From: Candidatus Methanomethylicaceae archaeon
Lineage (GTDB): Archaea > Thermoproteota > Methanomethylicia > Methanomethylicales > Methanomethylicaceae
NCBI GenBank assembly: GCA_015660995.1
Contig: JACTUC010000005.1
Location: forward strand, 49,861 to 113,860
Length of the DNA: 64,000 nt
Direction: 5' to 3'
A program made the translations under genes and the position numbers. Shown here one piece after another: positions 30,647 to 40,214 of the stretch (its first letter is position 1; each line of letters opens with the position of its first letter). The notes under the pieces are model-generated. The model worked only from the letters and a program-made list of their open reading frames with translations, was not told the origin of the DNA and ran no database searches.

Positions 30647-31852
30647 TCAGTAATCGAATTTCCCGTGTTCCGATTTTATCAGCACCGAGTTGCCCGATGG
30701 AGATTTCTCGCAATAGCCGATCACCCGGGCTTCGATCCCGTACTTTTTGGAGGCTTTCAGGACAGGTTCCACCTCACCCTTTGGGACAATGAACTCAAAG
30801 CCTATGCCCATGTTGAATTCCCGATACATATCCCTCCACTCCTCGGTGGACTCGCCTTGGATCAGTTCGAATATGGGATCGGCCTTTGGCAGCTTGTCCT
30901 TTACGAAGCGGATGTTTCTTCCGAGTCGTTTGCACTTTGTGAGCCCCCCTCCGGTGTTGTGCACCATGGCATTAACCTTGCCATTCTTTAGCACTTCCAA
31001 GGCCACCGGGAGGAATATTCTGGATGGCGAAAGGAGCGCCTCGGCAACAGTCATTTCCAGCTCTTGTGGCACAGAGTCCAGCTTGAAGTGACCTGTATAT
31101 CCCTTCAAGCGCTCGCTGCCTACTTCAGGGTACTTCTGGTTGTAATCAGGGCAGAGAAGGTTGTGCCTGGCCAGGGTTACTCCGTTGCACATTAGGCCAC
31201 TGTTCTCTTTGGTCTCGTACTTTGATCTGCCGCCACTCCTGAGGCCGACAATCAGATCACCCGGGGCTATGTTTTTGCTGGTAACTATCTTTGAAAGCTG
31301 GACCTCGGCATAAACAGTCCCAGAGACATCGAAGGTCCTCACAATGTCAGGAAGGTCCGCAGTCTCCCCGCCGCTGAATAGTATCTGCGTTCCTGCCGAG
31401 AGGAGGTTTGAAAAGGTCCTGGAGAACCCGCCTGCCAACCCAACCAAGAGGTCCTCTTTGTCAATCATGAAACCGTTCAGCGCTACATAGTCAGAGAAGG
31501 CGTGCGGTATCCCTCCGACGCAGATGACGTCGTCCACATTCATCGCAATCACATCGGCAGCCAAAGGCTCGAACCACTTACAGTCACCAGTCTCCTTGTA
31601 ACAGAGGTAGGAGACCAGAGGTTTGCTGCCCGCCCCGTCCTCATGGAGGATGATCCCTTTCTTAGAATCGGATGGGTGCCTGACCACTGAGCAGAAAGCC
31701 TCGGGGAATAGATCATCGGTTATTGCCCGAAGGTATTCTATCCCTTTCTTGCTTACATCAACGCCCAGTGACTCGTATCTTGACGGCAATGCCTCCCAAC
31801 CTCGTTGAGAACTGGATTCGTTTTTCTTCATAAAGGTTGCCTTCTGTGTCAC
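30647..31852 (-). CDS. purM: AIR synthetase (PurM)
   Basis: HEDGAGSKPLVSYLC, AADVIAMNVDDVICVGGIPHAFSDYVALN, LFSGGETADLPDIV, HNTGGGLTKCKRLG. Confidence 0.85.
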   Translation of the reverse strand: MTQKATFMKKNESSSQRGWEALPSRYESLGVDVSKKGIEYLRAITDDLFPEAFCSVVRHPSDSKKGIILHEDGAGSKPLVSYLCYKETGDCKWFEPLAADVIAMNVDDVICVGGIPHAFSDYVALNGFMIDKEDLLVGLAGGFSRTFSNLLSAGTQILFSGGETADLPDIVRTFDVSGTVYAEVQLSKIVTSKNIAPGDLIVGLRSGGRSKYETKENSGLMCNGVTLARHNLLCPDYNQKYPEVGSERLKGYTGHFKLDSVPQELEMTVAEALLSPSRIFLPVALEVLKNGKVNAMVHNTGGGLTKCKRLGRNIRFVKDKLPKADPIFELIQGESTEEWRDMYREFNMGIGFEFIVPKGEVEPVLKASKKYGIEARVIGYCEKSPSGNSVLIKSEHGKFDY

Positions 31853-31933
31853 GATCGCGCCAATCTCGAGGCAGTTCGGAAACCCAACAAGCTTTAATAA
31901 TTATGGAGTCCCGATAATCACCTGTGAGATCGG

Positions 31934-32266
31934 ATGAGTGAGGAGCTCAAGAAGTACGTCGAGGATGCCCTTCATAAGTGGATAATGAAGCAGATCGAGG
32001 AGGGCAACTTCAAAGCAAACCTCAGGATCGAGATAGATAGCCCCATAGAAGTAAAAGGTATGAAGGGCAGGGTTGTGGGCGAGATCATCTTATCGGAACA
32101 AGTTCCAGAGCGGCTTCCATCGATCCCTGCAGAGTATCCGAAGAAGGCGGAGGGAGAGTCCGCTGAGGCAAGCAGTGGAGAGCAGAAGAAAGAAGGGCGG
32201 GCTCAAAGTTCCGAGGATATGAGCCTCTCAGACGTTGACAAGCTGCTCAGGTCCCTGGGCGTATGA
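31934..32266 (+). CDS. Hypothetical protein (110 aa, charged)
   Basis: Intact ORF with TATA-like tttaataattatgg upstream; no family recognised. Confidence 0.55.
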   Translation: MSEELKKYVEDALHKWIMKQIEEGNFKANLRIEIDSPIEVKGMKGRVVGEIILSEQVPERLPSIPAEYPKKAEGESAEASSGEQKKEGRAQSSEDMSLSDVDKLLRSLGV

Positions 32267-32284
32267 GCGTAATGGGCATCAAGG

Positions 32285-33442
32285 CTATTTTTTACTAGCT
32301 TTCGTGACGTCGATATGCAGCCCAGTGTGCATTTCCAACTCCTTCACCTTCGACTCGACTAAGCCACAGAGTGATGAGTCAGTGTATATGGTGAAATCGC
32401 TTCCTTGGCTTGCTGCCAGAAGCCCAAACTCCACAGCATGAAAACGGTAGTGGACATCAAGCTGCCTCTTCCTTGCTATCCTGCGTGCAGTTGACCCGAA
32501 AACACCCGAATGCATGTGGGAAACAGAGAGCAGATCGTCCCGAGGAGCCATTTGCTGGATGTCCTCTTCATCGACACAGACCAGCGTAATCTTGCCAACC
32601 GACTGGTTGGTCGTTGAGAAAAACTTTTGCGAGAGCTCGACGATATTCCGTGGGTAAGGTTTTTCAGGTGAACCAGTCCTCAAGTGGAACTGCTGGTTGA
32701 GGAGGAAGGCCAGAGGCGGCATAAGGCCGAGGTCGTGAAGGAGCTCAGCCTGCTCGAAGAACTCATCCGATCCACCCGAGAAGACCAAGCGCCCTGCATT
32801 CAGCGCCCTCACCTCGTCCGCCCACTCGTAAGCGGTCTCAACATCGTGTGTCGAGATGATAACAGTCAATCCCCTGTTGTTGAGTTCGTCAGATAGCTCC
32901 AGCAGCTCGTGCACCATCTCATAGTCGAGGCCAGCCGTCGGCTCATCCATGACCAGAACGTTTGGCTTCATGGCGAGCGCGCCAGCTAGCGCAACTCGCT
33001 TCCTCTCCCCAAAGGAGAGCTGCTGAGTAGGCTTTTCGCGGCTATTTTCCAGCCCTATCCATGATAGGGCTTCATCCACCCTGCGCCCAACCTCCTCCCT
33101 ATTGAGCCCCAAGTTCAATGGGCCGAAGGCGACATCCTCCTCTACCGTGGCTGAAAAAATCTGATCATCAGGGTTCTGGAAGACAAGAGCTATGTTTTTG
33201 CGCAGTTCAGCCAGTGATGAAGAATCGTAGGAGATCTTCTTTCCTTCATAGAAGACAGTACCACTATCAGGTTTGAGAACGCCGTTGAGATGAAGAAAGA
33301 GCGTCGATTTGCCAGCGCCATTGGGGCCCAGAAAGACAGTCTTCTTCCCCTTGGGTATGTCGAGTGTGACGCCGGACAATGCCATAGTCACATTATCATA
33401 GGAGTATGAGAGATTCTCTGTGCGAAGAATTGGCTGTGGCAT
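32285..33442 (-). CDS. cbiO: Energy-coupling factor ATPase CbiO-like (Co/Ni uptake) with C-terminal extension
   Basis: GPNGAGKSTLFLHLNGVLKPDSG, LSFGERKRVALAGALAMKPNVLVMDEPTAGLD; operonic with CbiQ/N/M. Confidence 0.9.
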   Translation of the reverse strand: MPQPILRTENLSYSYDNVTMALSGVTLDIPKGKKTVFLGPNGAGKSTLFLHLNGVLKPDSGTVFYEGKKISYDSSSLAELRKNIALVFQNPDDQIFSATVEEDVAFGPLNLGLNREEVGRRVDEALSWIGLENSREKPTQQLSFGERKRVALAGALAMKPNVLVMDEPTAGLDYEMVHELLELSDELNNRGLTVIISTHDVETAYEWADEVRALNAGRLVFSGGSDEFFEQAELLHDLGLMPPLAFLLNQQFHLRTGSPEKPYPRNIVELSQKFFSTTNQSVGKITLVCVDEEDIQQMAPRDDLLSVSHMHSGVFGSTARRIARKRQLDVHYRFHAVEFGLLAASQGSDFTIYTDSSLCGLVESKVKELEMHTGLHIDVTKASKK

Positions 33443-33451
33443 GCTGCATCC

Positions 33452-34237
33452 TCACAGTACGAGCCATCCAGACGTAAGATAGCCAAGGTAATACAGTATA
33501 AAAAAGATGGCGATCGGAACTATGACCCAGACTGCAGTCATCTTTGGAGGCGTCTTGAAGGAAGGGAAGCTTCCTTGAAAGTTGCGGCAGTAGAGGGCAT
33601 ATTGCCCCCTTTCAGCGAGATCCATGGAGCGGCTGAAAACGCAGGCTGTTATTATGGAGATTGTCCTGATTGAATTCCGCAACCCCTTGAAGCCCAGACG
33701 GCACTGTGCAGCAGTTATCATTAGCTCGACCTGATCCGCAAGCAGGAATGAGTACCGGTAAATTAAGACCGCCAACTCGCTGATGCTAGCTGGGAGACCT
33801 ACCTGCCGCAGGGCAGTGAAGAAGTGGGGGATCGAGGTCGAAGATGCAAAGAAAAGAAGGATTGACAGATCAGCTACCGCCCTTAAGAAGACGAGTACAC
33901 CCAAATTCATTCCTTCCCGTGTCAGATAAAGAGTCAATGGGCCCAATTCTGCGCTAAGGAGCGTCGACCCTGGGGTCAACAAGGCTATGATAAGGGCTCC
34001 AATCAGAATTACCAGCAGGGTATCGATGCAGGCAAATAGAAATATCCTTGGGAGGTAAAACTTGCTCGAAAGGCTGAAGAGGATTGTTCCAATGGCAAGA
34101 ACAACCAATGGCACGGCAGGAGAGTTGGTGAAGAGCGTGGCAAGTATTAGCGCCAAAGAGAGAACAAGTTTCCCCAAAGGGGGCCAGTTCCTGAACGGGC
34201 TGTGGAGATAGAGCCTGTCCATGGAGGTCTCGTGCAT
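33452..34237 (-). CDS. cbiQ: Energy-coupling factor transmembrane protein CbiQ-like
   Basis: ECF-T family TM pattern and position between CbiO and CbiN/M. Confidence 0.87.
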   Translation of the reverse strand: MHETSMDRLYLHSPFRNWPPLGKLVLSLALILATLFTNSPAVPLVVLAIGTILFSLSSKFYLPRIFLFACIDTLLVILIGALIIALLTPGSTLLSAELGPLTLYLTREGMNLGVLVFLRAVADLSILLFFASSTSIPHFFTALRQVGLPASISELAVLIYRYSFLLADQVELMITAAQCRLGFKGLRNSIRTISIITACVFSRSMDLAERGQYALYCRNFQGSFPSFKTPPKMTAVWVIVPIAIFFILYYLGYLTSGWLVL

Positions 34238-34245
34238 TTATGGCC

Positions 34246-34560
34246 TCAACCTTCTCCATTCTCCTTCTTTTTCTCTTCCTGCTTCCGGGCGATTGATTCA
34301 GAGGGCGTGTGCCCTATGAAATACATTATTACAAATGTTCCAAGAACAACAGCTACGATTAAGAATAGTGTCTCGATCTCGGGAGGGAGCTGGTAGATCG
34401 GAGCGAACCATGATTTGAAACCAGGATAGGTATTTCTGATCATATTGCTGATGATATCGTCTGATCCCTGAGAGCTGGCATTGGCGTTGATGACGAGCAC
34501 GAAGGCAATCATGGCAATGATAAAAGCCACTCCTAGTGCATATCTTATCGAAGCCCTCAC
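34246..34560 (-). CDS. CbiN-like small membrane protein
   Basis: Two TM segments with intervening SSQGSDDIISNMIRNTYPGFKSWFAPIYQLPPEIETLLF-like region; overlaps the start of the CbiM-like gene. Confidence 0.75.
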   Translation of the reverse strand: MRASIRYALGVAFIIAMIAFVLVINANASSQGSDDIISNMIRNTYPGFKSWFAPIYQLPPEIETLFLIVAVVLGTFVIMYFIGHTPSESIARKQEEKKKENGEG

Positions 34561-35219
34561 ATCTTGTCCCCCAGTATCTGAACGACAAGTTTCGGCCTTG
34601 ATCTCTTCAAGTAGTCAAAGAATATGATGAAGAGTATTCCCTCCACTATTGCGAGGGGTATTTGGGTAATTAAAAATATCCCCAAAAAAGTTGTGAAGGA
34701 TCCCATTATGCCTCCACTGGCCGAAGGGTATACGACTGCCAACTGCAGAGCCGTTATAACATAAGTAACCAAGTCTGCCACGACTGCGGTGGAGAAGACC
34801 TGAATTGCCAATCTTGCTTTGAGAAAACGGAGGATTCTGAAGGTTAAAAAACCCGCAGTCGGTCCAGCAATTCCCATGGAGAAGATGTTTGCGCCAAGGG
34901 TTGTCAATCCCCCATGCGCCAAAAGCAATGCCTGGAATATGAGGACTATGGCAGAGAGGAGTGATGTGGTTGCCGGACCATACAGGATAACTGACAACCC
35001 TGTTCCAGTTGGGTGGGAGGATGAGCCAGTCACAGACGGAATATGCAGCGAGGAGAGCACGAATATAAATGCCCCTGACACTGCAAGTACGAGCTTCTGC
35101 TCAGGTCTCTCGCGGAATATTTTCGCGACATTCCGAGCGCCCCATACCACAAAGGGTATCGCCACCAAGAACCAGAATAAACACCAGATAGGAGGCAAAA
35201 AGCCTTCGGCAATGTGCAC
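34557..35219 (-). CDS. cbiM: CbiM/NikM-like substrate-specific membrane component
   Basis: N-terminal MHIAEGFLPPIWC and SLHIPSVTGSSSHPTGTGLSVILYGP motif. Confidence 0.93.
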   Translation of the reverse strand: MHIAEGFLPPIWCLFWFLVAIPFVVWGARNVAKIFRERPEQKLVLAVSGAFIFVLSSLHIPSVTGSSSHPTGTGLSVILYGPATTSLLSAIVLIFQALLLAHGGLTTLGANIFSMGIAGPTAGFLTFRILRFLKARLAIQVFSTAVVADLVTYVITALQLAVVYPSASGGIMGSFTTFLGIFLITQIPLAIVEGILFIIFFDYLKRSRPKLVVQILGDKM

Positions 35220-35322
35220 ATTCCATCACGCTCTTAAATAAACCATGATGACCCAGCTTAGACTTGTAAACGAATGATCACAATTTGTGAGGATGAATTT
35301 AGGTTTTCCTGTAGAGGATCTG

Positions 35323-35745
35323 CTAGGTCATGCCCTTCTTATCCAGAGCAGTAGCAGTGAAACCATACCTTTCAGGAATTGCTTTGCCTAACGTTTTTGT
35401 TATGTCAATGATCTTATTCTTGTCAAGCCCGACAATGATGGAGTTTATTACAAGGGTGCCCTCGCTCTGCGGATTTGCAAGCTCGCTCTTCACATAGACG
35501 CCATACTTCGCCCCGATTGTGTCAGCCTTGACCCAGCCGCCAGTGGTGTGCAGGATGCATTTGACATGCCCAATCATCGTTGCGCCCTGCTTGACGCACT
35601 CGTCGGCTATCTCCTTCATCAAATCCCGCGCCATATCTTCAAGTCTAATGGGATCTAGTGGTTGTGGGGCAACGAGCTTGAAGGCGATTCCATAACCCCA
35701 TTCGTGGTCCACCTCGTAGTGCGGCAGCCCCCAGTTCGTGCTCAT
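35323..35745 (-). CDS. Conserved-looking small protein of unknown function (140 aa)
   Basis: Abuts the CobW/HypB-like GTPase (start/stop adjacent) on the same strand. Confidence 0.7.
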   Translation of the reverse strand: MSTNWGLPHYEVDHEWGYGIAFKLVAPQPLDPIRLEDMARDLMKEIADECVKQGATMIGHVKCILHTTGGWVKADTIGAKYGVYVKSELANPQSEGTLVINSIIVGLDKNKIIDITKTLGKAIPERYGFTATALDKKGMT

Positions 35746-36390
35746 CTAGCCCACCCTACCGCCTATGGGCGTACCGCCAGGCTCGAGGAGGATCCTTATC
35801 AACTCGTCCATACCATCCCCCCTGACCACGGAAAGCCGGATTATCAGGGCGCGTGTATTTATCCCCCTAATCATCCTCTCACAATATCGAATTCTCTCCT
35901 CATCAACAAGGTCGACTTTGCTTATGGCGACAACATCGGCATTTAGCACCTGCCGCATGATGAAGTTATTGACTGTCTCATTTTCAAGCAATTCGTCGAC
36001 CCTGAAGGCGTCATAGAGAACTATGACTGGACCAATCTCTATTTCAGCATCTGTGTCCCGGGTACTCATCGCTATGGCTACCTTCACCTGGTCAGGTATC
36101 GCCACTCCAGTTGGTTCAATCAGTACGAGATCCGGCTTGAAGTAATCCGCGAGGTCGACCAAAGAAGCGGCAAGGCTGGGGCCAAGCTCGCAGCAGATGC
36201 ATCCACCTGCAATCTCCTTGACCTTCATTCCAGCGACCTCAATGACTTTTGCATCAACTGGTACGTCCCCTATCTCATTTACGACCAATGCCACCCTTTT
36301 TTTGTAAATTTGGGAGATCTTGCTTGAGGCTTCAAGCAGGATTGACGTCTTCCCGCTGCCCAAGAAACCAGCTATTTGGACAACCTTCAT
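35746..36390 (-). CDS. CobW/HypB/UreG-type P-loop GTPase
   Basis: Walker A GFLGSGKTSILLE, metal-binding-like GGCICCELG, LVLIEPTGVAIPD, ISKVDLV. Confidence 0.88.
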   Translation of the reverse strand: MKVVQIAGFLGSGKTSILLEASSKISQIYKKRVALVVNEIGDVPVDAKVIEVAGMKVKEIAGGCICCELGPSLAASLVDLADYFKPDLVLIEPTGVAIPDQVKVAIAMSTRDTDAEIEIGPVIVLYDAFRVDELLENETVNNFIMRQVLNADVVAISKVDLVDEERIRYCERMIRGINTRALIIRLSVVRGDGMDELIRILLEPGGTPIGGRVG

Positions 36391-36391
36391 T

Positions 36392-38356
36392 TTACTTGAG
36401 CTCCTTGGATTCCAATGCTGGCCTTCCGGTGGCCGTCACTCTTATGTCGCTCCACATGAAGCCAATCTTTGAAAATACCTTATCCTCTCTTTTCACCTTG
36501 AACTCTATATCGATTGCGCCTGTCTTTTCTGCCTGTTTATACGCCTCTTCTTTGCCCATTTTTATCGCGAACTCTGCTGCGGATTCGAGGTCAGAGAAGA
36601 CATGCCTCCCCGGGAAGACAACATAGCATTCAGGCATGACCTCCTTTCGCACGAGAAGATCGAAGGTGCTGACGACGTTCCCTACGAGCGAGCCTATGGC
36701 AGCTCCAACCTCATAGTGCTGGGGTATTATTGACTCGGTCTTCAGCCTTTCAGCGATCTGGGGAATGAAGAACTGGGCTGGCGCACCTATGCCCACGATG
36801 GGGACATTGAGTGAGCATGATACAGAGATATCGCCAAGAGATCCGCGTATAATTGAGTCAAGGATCTCCACCGCTGGGTTTGGCTTCTCTGAATTTTCCA
36901 TGATCATGTTTCCAAGGGGGGTCTGCAGCTCAGCTAGCCGCAGTGCATTCTTCTGGACCATCAGGTCCCATACCTTCTCGTAAAGCTGATCCTGGGTTAT
37001 GTTGAGCCTTTTTGCCAGGATCCCCGTGCCCAACATGGAGGCCTCGACGTCTCCCAAGGTAAAGAGACCTTTCACGTGCATGAGGTCTGTCGGCGTTAGA
37101 CCTATCCTGGCCATGTAGCCGGAGTCCTCGAGCATACCGATCAGCAGGTCAACTGGTGTGCTCTTCAGCTCCTTCTTGATTTCAATAATGGTAGCAGGCT
37201 CAAGATTCAATACAGCATCAAATAATTTTTGCGAGAGCCCGCCCGCATCGGGTCTTCTCATCGCCTTCGAGGCGCTAAAGAAGTCTACCGTTTCGAACTG
37301 TTGCATCTTCCCCTTGAGGGAAGGGAAATCTTTGGATGCAAAAGCAAGCGGTATTACTCTTCTTGGTCCTACCTTGAGGATGCCCATACTGTCGACAGAT
37401 ATCCAGCTGTCACCACCATTTCCGAGGGCATCTGCGTCCACTGCCCTGACTCTGGTCTTCCACCCCGCTATGGTGGCGCCGCTCTCATCTATCTTGGGCG
37501 CACCGGCCTTGACGGAGCAAATGATGGTCGTAGTACTGCCGATATCCATAACTACCACATCTTCTTTGGATGATAGGAACTTCCCCCCGATGACGCTGGC
37601 GGCAGGGCCGGACTGGATCGTTTCAATAGCGCGTTCCATGGCAACAGCATCATTCATAAGGGCGCCATCTCCTCTCACAAGCATCAAAGGGGCACAGATG
37701 TTTCGCTGTGACATGGCAGCTTTTACGGACATTATAAGGCGCTCAACTATGGGCATTATCCTGGCATTCAGCACGGCCGTGACCGTTCTTTCATATATCC
37801 CCAGTTTACCCGCGAGCTCAAAGCCGCACACTACGGGCTTATTGGTGTGGCGGCTTATTATGCGCTTAACAGTCATCTCGTGGATAGGGTTTCTAACACT
37901 GAATAAGCCTGAGACAGCAAATGAATCCACGGCATCTTTACTCCTTTTCACCCCATCCTCGATAGCGTCCAAATCCAGCGGGCAGATCTCGATTCCGTCT
38001 GGTCCGTGCCCGCCATTAAAACTCATGATATTGTGAACAGGGAGATCCCGGGCATTTTCGGGCTTTGAAATTAACATGTCTGACTGCTGGAAGCCGAGGA
38101 GGATTAGTGAGACCTTTCCGCCCTTGTTCTCGATGATTGCGTTCGTCGCCAGCGTAGTTGCAAGGGAGACAAGGCCGATCTCTTCGGGGCGGACATTGCT
38201 ACTGGACAGCACCTTGTCGAGTGAATTTATTATTCCCAACGAAAAATCATTGTAGGTGGTTGGCGACTTCGCCTTAGAGACTACGTGCCAATTCTTGAGA
38301 TCCATGATAACGGCGTCAGTGAATGAGCCACCACTGCTAATGCCAATGCCAAACAT
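36392..38356 (-). CDS. Hydantoinase/oxoprolinase (HyuA)-family ASKHA protein
   Basis: GIGISSGGSFTDAVI N-terminus, ATTLATNAIIENKG, RGDGALM, SGPAASVIGGKFL, VVMDIGSTTTII. Confidence 0.87.
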   Translation of the reverse strand: MFGIGISSGGSFTDAVIMDLKNWHVVSKAKSPTTYNDFSLGIINSLDKVLSSSNVRPEEIGLVSLATTLATNAIIENKGGKVSLILLGFQQSDMLISKPENARDLPVHNIMSFNGGHGPDGIEICPLDLDAIEDGVKRSKDAVDSFAVSGLFSVRNPIHEMTVKRIISRHTNKPVVCGFELAGKLGIYERTVTAVLNARIMPIVERLIMSVKAAMSQRNICAPLMLVRGDGALMNDAVAMERAIETIQSGPAASVIGGKFLSSKEDVVVMDIGSTTTIICSVKAGAPKIDESGATIAGWKTRVRAVDADALGNGGDSWISVDSMGILKVGPRRVIPLAFASKDFPSLKGKMQQFETVDFFSASKAMRRPDAGGLSQKLFDAVLNLEPATIIEIKKELKSTPVDLLIGMLEDSGYMARIGLTPTDLMHVKGLFTLGDVEASMLGTGILAKRLNITQDQLYEKVWDLMVQKNALRLAELQTPLGNMIMENSEKPNPAVEILDSIIRGSLGDISVSCSLNVPIVGIGAPAQFFIPQIAERLKTESIIPQHYEVGAAIGSLVGNVVSTFDLLVRKEVMPECYVVFPGRHVFSDLESAAEFAIKMGKEEAYKQAEKTGAIDIEFKVKREDKVFSKIGFMWSDIRVTATGRPALESKELK

Positions 38357-38397
38357 GGAAGACCCTACAAAACTCTCGCTTTAAAACTTTGGTGTCT

Positions 38398-38412
38398 AAA
38401 AAAAAATAAAAA
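38398..38412 (-). terminator. T-tract terminator of the methyltransferase gene
   Basis: On the minus strand TTTTTATTTTTTTTT begins about 17 nt after the stop codon at 38429. Confidence 0.55.
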
Positions 38413-38428
38413 GGGATTATGTGTGGTG

Positions 38429-39493
38429 CTATGTCTTCTTGTAGGGATTGTACATCTTGCAGGCGTCAACCATGGCCTTTGCATTCAGCAACGATGCATT
38501 GGGTGGGAACTCACATCCCGAACACAGGAGGAAGCCTCCGCCAGCCGCGAGGGCATCGATCTGCTTCTTGGACTCCCTTAACACCAAGTCCTCGTCTCCC
38601 ATGTAAAGCACGTTGGGGTTGTCCATCATTCCCAAGAGCACTACCTTCTTGCCCCACTTCTCCTTCAGTTCCTCAAGCGAGCTGATTCCATCTGGGAGGT
38701 AGTGGAAGGAGATTCCCAATGGATTGTACCACTTGGTCATTGTGTCGAAGTAGGTTGCGTTGCCACAATTATGTAGGATGACTGGGACGTTGCGCTTATG
38801 GCATTCATCTGAGAGTTTCACGCAGAACTGCCCTTCGAATTCATCGTAGACAGGTCTGCTCCATATGAACCTCGAGGCGAATAGCACATCTAGAACTATG
38901 GCGTGCACTCCTGCCTCTATCTGCTGAACCGTATAGTCGAGGAGCACATCATTGACTACCTTGAGAGCCTTCTTGACTGCTGAAGGGTTCCTCTTCAGAT
39001 CGAGGCTCATTTTTTCCAGTGTTCGCATCATGGATAGCACCCCTGCCGGACCATACACGAAGCCCATTATGGCGACTTCCTTGCCCTTCTCCTTAGCTAC
39101 CGTTGACGCTACCTGCACCGAATTCTTCATTCTGGTTGCCTTTTTGGCATCAACCCACTCGAGCTTTTCGTAGTCCTCTACGGTCTTGATCAGTGGATCT
39201 CCTTTGAAAGCCATTGTAATTGGCGTGCTCTCCATTGGATAATCGACCTTTTGACCCCACGCCTCACACTCGACGCTTAGGTCTGTCAGCAGCAGGAATC
39301 CATCGAACCCTAGGAGTTTCTGCGCTTGGATGAGAGACTTGGCTGTCAACTCTGGCTTTTTCGCCCATTGTGCATAGGTAATGCCTAGAACCCTTCGGGA
39401 GGCACCGCAGACTAGTGGTCCAGCTGGAACTCTATCCGATTCCCTGAAGGACAGTGCATCAACTACTCTTTCTAAAGATGTTTTTTCTGGCAT
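38429..39493 (-). CDS. Uroporphyrinogen decarboxylase-family methyltransferase (MtaA/MtbA/CmuA-like)
   Basis: Zn-ligand-like HNCGN (VILHNCGNAT) and C-terminal LLCSGCEFPPNAS; adjacent corrinoid protein. Confidence 0.88.
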   Translation of the reverse strand: MPEKTSLERVVDALSFRESDRVPAGPLVCGASRRVLGITYAQWAKKPELTAKSLIQAQKLLGFDGFLLLTDLSVECEAWGQKVDYPMESTPITMAFKGDPLIKTVEDYEKLEWVDAKKATRMKNSVQVASTVAKEKGKEVAIMGFVYGPAGVLSMMRTLEKMSLDLKRNPSAVKKALKVVNDVLLDYTVQQIEAGVHAIVLDVLFASRFIWSRPVYDEFEGQFCVKLSDECHKRNVPVILHNCGNATYFDTMTKWYNPLGISFHYLPDGISSLEELKEKWGKKVVLLGMMDNPNVLYMGDEDLVLRESKKQIDALAAGGGFLLCSGCEFPPNASLLNAKAMVDACKMYNPYKKT

Positions 39494-39495
39494 GT

Positions 39496-40143
39496 TTAAG
39501 CCCCCTTCATTAGTTTTTCAAATGCCTTTACAGCCTCAGTGGCATCAACAGCATATGCATCTGCTCCGACATTCTGTGCGAAGGCTTGTGAAGTTGGTGC
39601 GCCCCCGACCATGACCTTAACCTTTTGCCTGAGGCCTTGCTCGACCAGCATATCCACAACATCCTTCATCTTGAACATGGTGGTGGTCATTAGCGATGAC
39701 ATGGCAATTACATTTGCGTTTGTCTCCTTTGCTTTCGTAACGAAAGCCTCTATTGGAACATCTCTGCCTAGATCATAGACCTTTACCGATGAAGCTTCCA
39801 GCATCATCTTGACGATATTCTTACCAATATCGTGGACGTCGCCTTCGATGACTCCTATGACAACACTGGCGGGAACAGTGGACTGGACCTTTATGTACGG
39901 TCTGAGAACATCCATCGCAGAATATAATGCCTCTGCTGAAAGCAGAATTTCTGGGATGAACATCGTACCGGCAGTGTATCTGTCACCTACTACCTTCATT
40001 CCCTCTTGGCATCCCTTGGTCAGAGCCTCATAAGCGTCCATTTGTGCGTTGAGAGCCTTTTGCGCCCAGACCTTTGACACATCTGGGTCTCCATCGATGA
40101 CGGCCTTTGCTAGGCCAGCTAGGATATCTTCTCTTGTAGACAT
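39496..40143 (-). CDS. Corrinoid (B12-binding) methyltransferase protein (MtaC/MtbC/MttC-like)
   Basis: Helical cap plus B12 signature GVIEGDVHDIGKNIVKMMLEASSVKVYDLGRDVP, GGAPTSQAFAQNVGADAYAVDATEAV. Confidence 0.95.
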   Translation of the reverse strand: MSTREDILAGLAKAVIDGDPDVSKVWAQKALNAQMDAYEALTKGCQEGMKVVGDRYTAGTMFIPEILLSAEALYSAMDVLRPYIKVQSTVPASVVIGVIEGDVHDIGKNIVKMMLEASSVKVYDLGRDVPIEAFVTKAKETNANVIAMSSLMTTTMFKMKDVVDMLVEQGLRQKVKVMVGGAPTSQAFAQNVGADAYAVDATEAVKAFEKLMKGA

Positions 40144-40214
40144 GAATAATTTTCTGATATTAAGGTGTAATTAAGGATTTTGGTAAAAAAAAGTTGAGGT
40201 TTTTAGAATAAACT

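Noticed and set aside
37158-38036. 292-aa plus-strand ORF
   Set aside because: Shadow ORF opposite the HyuA-like ASKHA gene; no recognisable domain.
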